Assembly (NCBI RefSeq): GCF_900114995.1 | Contig: NZ_FOUX01000001.1 | Coordinates: forward strand, 1,364,001 to 1,428,000 | Length of the DNA: 64,000 nt | Direction of reading: 5' to 3' | DNA from: Chitinophaga sp. YR627 | Lineage (GTDB): Bacteria > Bacteroidota > Bacteroidia > Chitinophagales > Chitinophagaceae | Shown here: positions 17,522-24,832 of the stretch, piece after piece | How the letters are laid out: every line of letters starts with the position of its first letter | Position numbering within the stretch: position 1 is the first letter of the stretch | Translations under genes and position numbers: made by a program | Notes under the pieces: generated by a model | Told to the model about the DNA's origin: nothing | The model's input: the letters and a program-made list of their open reading frames with translations, nothing else | Databases searched by the model: none

Positions 17522-19708
17522 ATGCGAACAGTACTACTACTGCTGTTGCTAGCCATTGACAGCACCCACAGCTACGCCCAGACCTGCACTACTCCTTACC
17601 GCATCGTCATCCTCGGCTCATCAACCGCCGCCGGCATGGGCGCAACTCCCAACCACGGCTGGGTCGCGCTCTACACACAATATCTGAAAACGATCAACAC
17701 CAACTACCAGGTATTCAACCTCGCCGTCGGCAATTACACAACCTACGACATTAATCCGACCGGCTACGTACCACCAGCATCGCGGCCATCGCCAGACACC
17801 GCACACAACATCACAAAAGCCTTATCACTACAGCCGCACGCAATCATCATCAATTTGCCAACGAACGACGTCGGCAGAGGTTATACATTAGCAGAACAAC
17901 AGGCGAATTACCAACGGGTAATAACCGCCGCAAATGCCCGCGGCGTAAAGGTATGGGTCGCTACGACACAACCGAGAAATGACTATTCCGCGCAAATGGT
18001 AGCGAATTTGAAGGCCATGCGTGACTGGACATTTTCTTATTTCGGAGACAGGTCTATTGATTTCTGGACAGGTATGAACGAACCAAATGATTCCATCAAA
18101 AGAGCTTACAGCTACGGTGACGGGATTCATTTGAATGACGCAGGACACTATGTATTATACACAAGAGTTGTGGCAAGAGGAATCCCGGATGTGCTTTGTA
18201 ATGGAGGACCATCACAGCCGCAGATCCCTGTGGTGCTGACGACTTTTACACTGATGAATACCGCCAACAGGTTCCGGTTAAACTGGACGACGGCATATGA
18301 GAAAAACGTCAGCAGGTTTGTAGTAGAACGCAGTAGTGACTCGCTCCGGTTTGCGGTGCTTGGTAATGTCAGCGCAACAGGCAATGACAGCACAGGTAAA
18401 TCATATACTTATCTGGATACTGCTTTGCAAACGGCAAAGCAGTTCTATCGGCTGAATGTGATAGTAGCAGATACACACTATATTTATACTGGTATTGTTA
18501 GAGGAATTCCAGCACAACCGCAGATACCGGTCACATTAACAGCACTGACCGTCAGCAATAATACCAATAAGCTACAGGTCAACTGGACGACCGGATATGA
18601 AAGAAATGTAACACGATTTGCAGTAGAACGGAGCAGTGATTCGCTTCGGTTTGCAGTGTTGGGTAATGTTACCGCAACAGGTAATGAAAGCACGGGTAAA
18701 TCATATACTTATCTGGATACGACCTTACATAAAACGAAACAGTTCTACAGACTGAATGTAATTGTCGCTGATACACACTACATCTACAGTAGTATCGTAC
18801 GGGGCATCCCTGATACGGCTTCCGGCGCCAATACTTACTTTAATATTACCAGTTTTCAGGTACAGTCCAATCAGAATAAACTGCAGTTGTTGTGGTACAG
18901 TAATAACGAGAAAAGTACAAAGCAGTTTATCATCGAGCGCAGCCCAGACTCGGCGAACTGGAATGCGGTCGGCACATTAGCTGCTGCAGGCAATTATCCG
19001 GGATCACGCTTCTATAACTTTACCGATCCCAATATTTACAACCGGCTGCAATACTACAGATTGAATATGGAGACAACAACAGGCCTTCATTTCTTCAGTA
19101 CGGTGATAAAAGGCATGCCTGACACCATGTACACGCAACCTTTCAGAATAGCGAGCTTCAGTGTTGTTTTACAGCAAACAAAGGCACAACTCCGGTGGAC
19201 GACCAGCGCAGAAAAGAATACAAAGAGTTTCACAGTAGAGCGTAGTCCGGATGCGGCTGTCTGGACGGCAATAGGTACCGTTAATGCCGCTGGTAATGCA
19301 ACAACAGCAAGGTCGTATACCTTCCAGGACCCGGTAACACAGACTGGCGCCGTTTCCTACCGGCTGAATATGCTGACACACGATAACAGACGATTCTTTA
19401 GCAGTGTAGTAAAGATCACTTTCCCGGGCACGCTCAGTATAGCCCGCAGCCAACGCTTTGATACATACTATACGAATGAGACAGGATCAGTGCGCATCGC
19501 ACCGAATCCGGTAAGGGAAAATGCCTGGTTACTCGGATTAACATCCGATAACCACGATATACGGATATTCGATGCGGCAGGAAGAATGATCTATTGTAAT
19601 CCGCAGTTCCAGACAGGCAAAAGTATTGATGCCAGTCTGTGGGCACGGGGACTGTATATTATCATCATCGATGAAGGCAGGCATCACCTGAAGCTGTTGA
19701 AGCAATAA
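17522..19708 (+). CDS. Secreted SGNH/GDSL hydrolase with four repeated modules and T9SS type A sorting domain
   Basis: A 728-residue protein with a signal peptide (residues 1-20). Residues ~25-225 are an SGNH hydrolase: block I is ILGSSTAAGMG (nucleophile Ser34), the NLPTND segment is block III, and GDGIHLNDAGH near the end supplies the catalytic Asp and His. These enzymes hydrolyse esters, often acetyl groups on polysaccharides. Four ~100-residue modules follow, each with a WTT/W-E-NV.RF.VERS.DS...GN..A.GN pattern and a strand ending YRLN. Modules 1 and 2 are nearly identical in DNA. The last ~75 residues (RIAPNPVRENAWL... RGLYIIIID) match the type A T9SS sorting domain, so the enzyme is displayed or released at the surface. 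Its stop codon directly abuts the stop of the convergent Nudix gene. Confidence 0.88.
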   Translation: MRTVLLLLLLAIDSTHSYAQTCTTPYRIVILGSSTAAGMGATPNHGWVALYTQYLKTINTNYQVFNLAVGNYTTYDINPTGYVPPASRPSPDTAHNITKALSLQPHAIIINLPTNDVGRGYTLAEQQANYQRVITAANARGVKVWVATTQPRNDYSAQMVANLKAMRDWTFSYFGDRSIDFWTGMNEPNDSIKRAYSYGDGIHLNDAGHYVLYTRVVARGIPDVLCNGGPSQPQIPVVLTTFTLMNTANRFRLNWTTAYEKNVSRFVVERSSDSLRFAVLGNVSATGNDSTGKSYTYLDTALQTAKQFYRLNVIVADTHYIYTGIVRGIPAQPQIPVTLTALTVSNNTNKLQVNWTTGYERNVTRFAVERSSDSLRFAVLGNVTATGNESTGKSYTYLDTTLHKTKQFYRLNVIVADTHYIYSSIVRGIPDTASGANTYFNITSFQVQSNQNKLQLLWYSNNEKSTKQFIIERSPDSANWNAVGTLAAAGNYPGSRFYNFTDPNIYNRLQYYRLNMETTTGLHFFSTVIKGMPDTMYTQPFRIASFSVVLQQTKAQLRWTTSAEKNTKSFTVERSPDAAVWTAIGTVNAAGNATTARSYTFQDPVTQTGAVSYRLNMLTHDNRRFFSSVVKITFPGTLSIARSQRFDTYYTNETGSVRIAPNPVRENAWLLGLTSDNHDIRIFDAAGRMIYCNPQFQTGKSIDASLWARGLYIIIIDEGRHHLKLLKQ
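18215..18814 (+). repeat. 300-bp direct repeat encoding two near-identical modules
   Basis: The segment starting at 18215 (CAGCCGCAGATCCC) recurs at 18515 (CAACCGCAGATACC) with a period of exactly 300 bp, or 100 codons. Shared runs include AAATCATATACTTATCTGGA. It is an in-frame internal duplication that adds one surface module. Confidence 0.85.
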
Positions 19709-20482
19709 TTAAAAGCCTAAAAAGATGCCATCCTTCAACGCAGCATCATACCGCTTCTTCTCAAATTTGTAGAGGAAAGGGGAGCGGTGTGCACCAATGT
19801 TTCTGGTTTCGTCCAGCTTTTTGATAATGCCGGTTGAAAGCAACTTCCGAGTGAAGTTGCGATTGTCCAGTGTTTTACCCAGAATAGTCTCATACAGACT
19901 ATGAATTTCCGGCAGCGTAAACTTCCGGGGCAGGAGTTCATATCCGATAGGGTAGTGATAGATGTCCCGTTGAAGGGCCTTTAAGGCTTCTTCAATGATC
20001 AGTGCGTGATCAAACATCATCTTAGGTAGCTGCGCGACCGGCCACCATTCAATCGCCTCATCAAAAGAGGCTTTCTGTACGGTCACTAAGGAGAACTCCG
20101 TAAGTGTGTAAAAGGCGATAGATACGCTATAATCCCGGATCCAGGCTTCTGTCGGCGGATTTAAACCCGCATTTGCAAAAACCTTCTCTATGTCCAGCCA
20201 TTCGTCTTTTATTCTCGTCGGACTACCAAACGTTTTAAATTGCTCCAGGAAAAGATCTTTCAGGCCCGTCCGCATAAAGGCAATGTTATGCGCCGCTTCT
20301 TCAACGGACTCCGTTTTGAGGATATAACCACCCGCTACGGTCCATTTATCCAGTAGCTTAGGTTTTTGCAGTAAAACCTTCAGCTCCCGGTCATGATAAC
20401 CAAAGATCACATTGTCGACAGCCACATTTCTGACATACAGCTGTTCATCAAAATAAGCAGTGTCTAAATCGTTTGTACCCAT
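19709..20482 (-). CDS. Nudix-fold transcriptional regulator (NrtR/AraR-like), catalytically dead
   Basis: A 257-residue protein (ATG at 20482; one at 20488 adds two residues). Residues 10-150 are a Nudix domain and the C-terminal ~90 residues (LPRKFTLPEIHSLYETILGK... RKLLSTGIIKKLDE) are the winged-helix domain of NrtR-type regulators. In the Nudix box G52, E58 and G73 are kept, but the glutamates that bind catalytic metal are replaced: E67 by Ile, E70 by Met, E71 by Arg. Hydrolysis is therefore unlikely and the domain probably senses a ligand, as in the Nudix-family arabinose regulator AraR of Bacteroides. It is divergent from the ThuA/sugar dehydrogenase gene, with two motif copies between, so that operon is the likely target. 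Effector unknown. Confidence 0.87.
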   Translation of the reverse strand: MGTNDLDTAYFDEQLYVRNVAVDNVIFGYHDRELKVLLQKPKLLDKWTVAGGYILKTESVEEAAHNIAFMRTGLKDLFLEQFKTFGSPTRIKDEWLDIEKVFANAGLNPPTEAWIRDYSVSIAFYTLTEFSLVTVQKASFDEAIEWWPVAQLPKMMFDHALIIEEALKALQRDIYHYPIGYELLPRKFTLPEIHSLYETILGKTLDNRNFTRKLLSTGIIKKLDETRNIGAHRSPFLYKFEKKRYDAALKDGIFLGF

Positions 20483-20566
20483 AATCAACAGTTGTGCGGT
20501 AAATGTGTTACTTTACCTGGTTCAGTGTCAGCTATTTAGCTTATTGTCCCTTTCCCAAAGTTATAT

Positions 20567-20583
20567 ATTCTGTCATTTTGACG
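20567..20583 (+). promoter_or_regulatory. Candidate regulator-binding motif, copy 1
   Basis: ATTCTGTCATTTTGACG contains the perfect inverted repeat GTCA-TTT-TGAC (20572-20582). It matches copy 2 at 20622-20638 in 14 of 17 bases. It lies between the divergent Nudix regulator and the ThuA fusion gene, the expected place for an operator. Confidence 0.45.
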
Positions 20584-20621
20584 AAATAAATTTTGCTGAT
20601 TGATAAACTCCACTTAGATTT

Positions 20622-20638
20622 ATTCCGTCATTTATACG
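20622..20638 (+). promoter_or_regulatory. Candidate regulator-binding motif, copy 2
   Basis: ATTCCGTCATTTATACG, same orientation as copy 1 and 55 bp from it. The inverted repeat is imperfect here. The rest of the 308-bp divergent region shows no gene. Confidence 0.4.
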
Positions 20639-20790
20639 TTATGAAAGTGCTTGCTCAATCACACAGGATTGAACAGTAAGCGGATGCTTGTGCTGTTTCA
20701 ATCCTGCTGTCTGCTATGTAATCGGAGCTTAACCCTGTTGATGACAACCTTAGTATCCACGTTTAACCATCACGACAAAATATCAAAATC

Positions 20791-23700
20791 ATGGTCAGGA
20801 GAGATCTATGGACTTTTATGCTGTTATCAGTTATTGGAACTTTCGGAACGATCTATGCCAATGCACAGTCACTACGTGTGCTTGTGTTTTCCAGAACAGA
20901 GGGCTTCCGGCATTCTTCTATTGAACCAGGAAAGGCAGCTTTTTCGAAAATGGCTGCGGAAAAGAACTTTGCGGTCGACTTCACCGAAGACGCCCTGTTC
21001 TTCAACACCGCGAATCTGAAAAGATACAATGCCGTCGTTTTCCTCAACACCACAGGCGATGTGTTGAATGATGCGCAGCAACAGGAGTTTGAACGATACA
21101 TACAGGCCGGTGGAGGCTTTGTAGGTATACATGCCGCCACAGATTGTGAATACGACTGGCCATGGTACGGTCGTCTCGTAGGCGCCTGGTTCCTCGATCA
21201 TCCTATGCCCAACAACGTCCAGAAAGGTAAATTCTACGTGACGGCTAAGAATAGCTTTGCCACAAAGGAAATGCCTGACACCTTTCAACGCATGGATGAA
21301 TTTTACAGCTTTAAACAGATCGACCCTGGTATTCATCCCCTGGTAAAGATTGACGAGAAAAGCTATGTCGGCGGTAAGAACGGGGATGACCATCCGATGA
21401 GCTGGTACCATGATTTTGATGGTGGCCGTTCCTTCTACACCAACATGGGACATACAGATGAAACATTCAAAGAAGAACTGTTTTTAAAACATCTGTACGC
21501 TGGTTTGCAATATGCTATGAGCGCCAATGCACCAGTTGCATTAGATTATTCAAAAGCGAAACCCGAAGAAAACAGGTTTACCAAAGTTGTATTGGCAGAA
21601 AAGCTGAATGAACCAATGGAAATAGCTGTGCTGAATGACGGCCGCATCATGTTTATCGAACGGCATGGCGCAGTGAAGTTGTATAATACGAAGACCAAAC
21701 AGTTAAAGACCATTGCCACAATTCCTGTAAGCACGAAATATAAAGATAAAGAAGGCAAAGAATCGGAAGCAGAGGACGGATTACTGGGACTGAATAAGGA
21801 CCCGGATTTTGCGACGAATCACTGGATCTATCTGTATTATTCTGATCCTGCTAAATCACAGAATATCCTCACCAGGTATACATTAAACGGTGATGTACTG
21901 GATCTCAGATCAAAAAAGGTATTGCTGGAAATACCGACGCAACGTGAACAGTGTTGTCATACAGGAGGCTCGATTGACTGGGACAGACAAGGCAACCTGT
22001 ATTTATCTACAGGAGATAATACAAGTCCGCGGGCAACGACCTACGCACCCATTGATGAACGTACAGCAAGATCGCCCTGGGATGCCCAGAAATCTTCTGC
22101 CAATACCAATGATTTAAGGGGTAAGATCATTCGTATCAAACCGCAGCCGGATGGCTCTTATACGATTCCGGAAGGGAATCTGTTCCCTAAAGGTACAGCG
22201 AAGACCCGTCCGGAGATCTATGTCATGGGTGACAGAAATCCTTTCAGATTAGCGGTAGATAAAAGGTCCGGCTTCTTATACTGGGGCGAAATAGGTCCTG
22301 ACGCCAGCGATGATTCACTGAAAGGACCAGCAGGACATGATGAGATCAACCAGGCAAGAAAACCGGGTAACTTCGGATGGCCCTATTTTGTCGGAGATAA
22401 CATCGCCTATCCAAAAGTCGATTTTACAAATGAGCAGGTGGGTGGCAAATTTGATCCTTCAAAACCGATCAATAATTCTCCCAATAATACAGGTCTTAAT
22501 GAGTTACCGCCTGCACAAAAAGCCTTCATCTGGTATCCTTATGGGGTATCGAAAGAGTTCCCACTACTGGGAAGCGGTGGCAGGAGCGCCATGGCGGGAC
22601 CTGTTTTCTATAGCGATGATTTCAAAAAGGCACAACGTGCTTTCCCAAACTATTATGACGGCAAACTGCTGATCTACGAATGGATGAGGGGTTGGATCAT
22701 GGCCGTAACACTCGATAAGGAAGGGAGCTATGTATCAATGGAAAGAGTAATGCCCAGCTACAAATTCAGCAATCCGATGGATATGGAATTTGCCGGCAAC
22801 GGCGACCTGTATATGCTGGAGTACGGTTCTGGCTGGTTTTCTGCGAATGATGATGCGAGGTTGATCCGTATTGAATACAACAGTGGTAACAGACAACCGA
22901 TGATCCGTATGTCAACTGATAAAGCAGGTGGCGCTATTCCTTTAACGGTGAATCTTTCTGCCGCAGGTACCAGTGATCCGGATGGCGATACCCTGAAGTA
23001 TGTATGGAAGGTCACTTCAAAGAACGGATATGCGAAGACCATCACCGGACAGGATGCAGCGATCACTTTTGCCAAAGCGGGCCTTTATAAGGCCAGTCTG
23101 ACCGTATCAGACGGGAAAGGCGGCACATCGGTGCAATCCATCGAACTGACAGCAGGTAACGAAGCGCCTGATGTCAGGATCGATTTTGGTAGCAATAATA
23201 AAAGTTTCTTTACAGTTGATAAGACATATGCCTATAAAGTCGATGTAAAGGACAAGGAAGACGGCTCTTTATCCGGCGGAAAGATCAAACCTGCGGATAT
23301 AGCAGTCAACATTGATTATGTGATGCCCGGACAGGACAATCCTGCACCTCCGACGGGCCATAAAGCGGCTCCGGTTGCGACTGTAAATACAAAAGGACTG
23401 AAGCTGCTCAATGCCAGTGATTGCAGGGCCTGTCATACTGATTATAAAAAGTCCATAGGACCGGCATATTTCGCGGTTTCGAAGAAATACCAGGGAAATA
23501 CCGGTATCCTCGAAAAACTCGTAAAAAAGACCCTCTCAGGTGGCAAAGGTGTATGGGGAGATGTAGCGATGCCGGCGCATCCGCAGTTGTCCGCAGATGA
23601 TGCCGCTGAAATGATCAGATACATTCTCGATCTGTCCAAACCAAAACCCGCTGTTAAATCATTACCGGTAACAGGCACTTACGCAGCAAAGCTGCCGGCA

Positions 23701-24219
23701 GGAGAGAAGGGCACTGGTCTGTTTGTCTTTAATGCGACCTATACAGACAAAGGCAGCAATGGTCTGCCCGGCATTACCTCCGTAGATTCCATCGCCTTAC
23801 GCAATCCAAGTATCAATCCCACAAAATACGATATCGTAAAGGATGCAACGAAGATGAGCTTTAGCGGCAACAGCTTTATTATCCCGGTGCAATCAGGTAG
23901 TTATATCGGTTTAAATCACATCGACCTGACAGGTATCACCGCGATAGATTTCATGGCGATGGCGCCAAAGGCGCAGATCAATGCAGCCGGAGGTATTATT
24001 GAATTGCATATAGATACACCGGATGGGAAATTACTCGGACAGACACCGTTTATTGGTGATGCACCGGGAGGCGCTATGTTCGGTGGCAAGCCAACACAGT
24101 TGTCCGTTACACCTACAGATGGTTTCCATGATATCTATCTGGTATTCAAAAACAAGGACGCCGCGCCCGGATCATCCCTGATGATTGTGCTGAATACTAC
24201 TTTCAGAATGGCTGATTAA
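20791..24219 (+). CDS. ThuA / PQQ sugar dehydrogenase / PKD / cytochrome c fusion protein
   Basis: A 1,142-residue exported protein (signal peptide residues 1-26, ending YANAQ). Residues ~27-240 are a ThuA-type glutamine-amidotransferase-like domain (FSRTEGFRHSSI, GGGFVGIHAATD, MSWYHDFDGGRSFYTNMGHT). Residues ~250-690 form a glucose/sorbosone dehydrogenase propeller (EDGLLGLNKDPDF, GDRNPFRLAVD). A PKD unit follows (~690-790, SDPDGDTLKYVWKVTS). A class I cytochrome c domain has the heme motif CRACH (878-882) and a likely Met ligand in VAMPAHPQ (M927). The last ~180 residues look like a carbohydrate-binding beta-sandwich. ThuA proteins are tied to disaccharide use; a heme beside a dehydrogenase suggests electrons pass directly from sugar oxidation to the cytochrome. 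Divergent from the Nudix regulator. Confidence 0.9.
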   Translation: MVRRDLWTFMLLSVIGTFGTIYANAQSLRVLVFSRTEGFRHSSIEPGKAAFSKMAAEKNFAVDFTEDALFFNTANLKRYNAVVFLNTTGDVLNDAQQQEFERYIQAGGGFVGIHAATDCEYDWPWYGRLVGAWFLDHPMPNNVQKGKFYVTAKNSFATKEMPDTFQRMDEFYSFKQIDPGIHPLVKIDEKSYVGGKNGDDHPMSWYHDFDGGRSFYTNMGHTDETFKEELFLKHLYAGLQYAMSANAPVALDYSKAKPEENRFTKVVLAEKLNEPMEIAVLNDGRIMFIERHGAVKLYNTKTKQLKTIATIPVSTKYKDKEGKESEAEDGLLGLNKDPDFATNHWIYLYYSDPAKSQNILTRYTLNGDVLDLRSKKVLLEIPTQREQCCHTGGSIDWDRQGNLYLSTGDNTSPRATTYAPIDERTARSPWDAQKSSANTNDLRGKIIRIKPQPDGSYTIPEGNLFPKGTAKTRPEIYVMGDRNPFRLAVDKRSGFLYWGEIGPDASDDSLKGPAGHDEINQARKPGNFGWPYFVGDNIAYPKVDFTNEQVGGKFDPSKPINNSPNNTGLNELPPAQKAFIWYPYGVSKEFPLLGSGGRSAMAGPVFYSDDFKKAQRAFPNYYDGKLLIYEWMRGWIMAVTLDKEGSYVSMERVMPSYKFSNPMDMEFAGNGDLYMLEYGSGWFSANDDARLIRIEYNSGNRQPMIRMSTDKAGGAIPLTVNLSAAGTSDPDGDTLKYVWKVTSKNGYAKTITGQDAAITFAKAGLYKASLTVSDGKGGTSVQSIELTAGNEAPDVRIDFGSNNKSFFTVDKTYAYKVDVKDKEDGSLSGGKIKPADIAVNIDYVMPGQDNPAPPTGHKAAPVATVNTKGLKLLNASDCRACHTDYKKSIGPAYFAVSKKYQGNTGILEKLVKKTLSGGKGVWGDVAMPAHPQLSADDAAEMIRYILDLSKPKPAVKSLPVTGTYAAKLPAGEKGTGLFVFNATYTDKGSNGLPGITSVDSIALRNPSINPTKYDIVKDATKMSFSGNSFIIPVQSGSYIGLNHIDLTGITAIDFMAMAPKAQINAAGGIIELHIDTPDGKLLGQTPFIGDAPGGAMFGGKPTQLSVTPTDGFHDIYLVFKNKDAAPGSSLMIVLNTTFRMAD

Positions 24220-24253
24220 ATACCGTTCACCCTTATTAAACCTAAATTTCCAT

Positions 24254-24643
24254 ATGATGAAGACTGTAAAATCAATTTTTCTGCTAAGCACATTGTTCAT
24301 CACAATGTCGGCATGCGTCAATGCACAATCTAAAAGTGGTGCTGATTATTTTCTTGGTAAATGGAACGTACTGGTGAAAGGAACACCACAGGGCGATGCA
24401 AAAATGGTGCTGCACCTGGAAGATAAAGAAGGAAAACTGGCCGGAGTCGTACTGGATACCACCGGCAATCAGATCTCTAAATTAGATTCCGTTGCCCTGG
24501 CTGGTGAAGAGGTAACCGTTTATTTTAATGCAAGCGGCTACGATGTTTATATGAATCTGAAGAAGAAAGACGAAGACCATGCCACTGGTGGTTTGTTAGG
24601 AATGTTTGATGCCCTGGCAGACAGGGTAAAGGTGGCTAAATAA
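24254..24643 (+). CDS. Small secreted beta-barrel-like protein of unknown function
   Basis: A 129-residue protein with an export signal (MMKTVKSIFLL...CVNAQ); an in-frame ATG at 24257 gives MKTVKSIF. The Cys in MSACVNAQ might also make it a lipoprotein. The mature part begins YFLGKWNVLVKGTPQGDAKM and has alternating strands typical of lipocalin-like small barrels (GxW start, repeated V-x-L pairs). It starts 34 bp after the ThuA fusion gene with no terminator between, so it is probably co-transcribed and may act with it. I do not know a named family. Confidence 0.75.
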   Translation: MMKTVKSIFLLSTLFITMSACVNAQSKSGADYFLGKWNVLVKGTPQGDAKMVLHLEDKEGKLAGVVLDTTGNQISKLDSVALAGEEVTVYFNASGYDVYMNLKKKDEDHATGGLLGMFDALADRVKVAK

Positions 24644-24665
24644 GCCGTATCTTAGTAGTAGAAAG

Positions 24666-24743
24666 TAGTCAGAAAGGCTATCTTCTTCGTTAGTCCTTCG
24701 TTTATGAACGAAAGATCAACGAAGAAGATAGCCTTTCTGACTA
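24666..24743. terminator. Very long hairpin (26-bp perfect stem)
   Basis: Arm TAGTCAGAAAGGCTATCTTC... (24666-24691) is perfectly complementary to 24718-24743. The 26-nt loop holds its own stem TTCGTT/AACGAA. It lies between the ThuA operon and the giant effector gene. No poly-T tract follows, so although it probably stops transcription it does not look like a standard intrinsic terminator. A small inverted-repeat element is the alternative. Confidence 0.75.
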
Positions 24744-24832
24744 TAAGGACTATATTATCAGTTGCCTGATACTTACGGTAATAAGCCCGTTTTTTGGTAA
24801 ATTAGCATTAATAAAATTGTCCATAAAACCTT

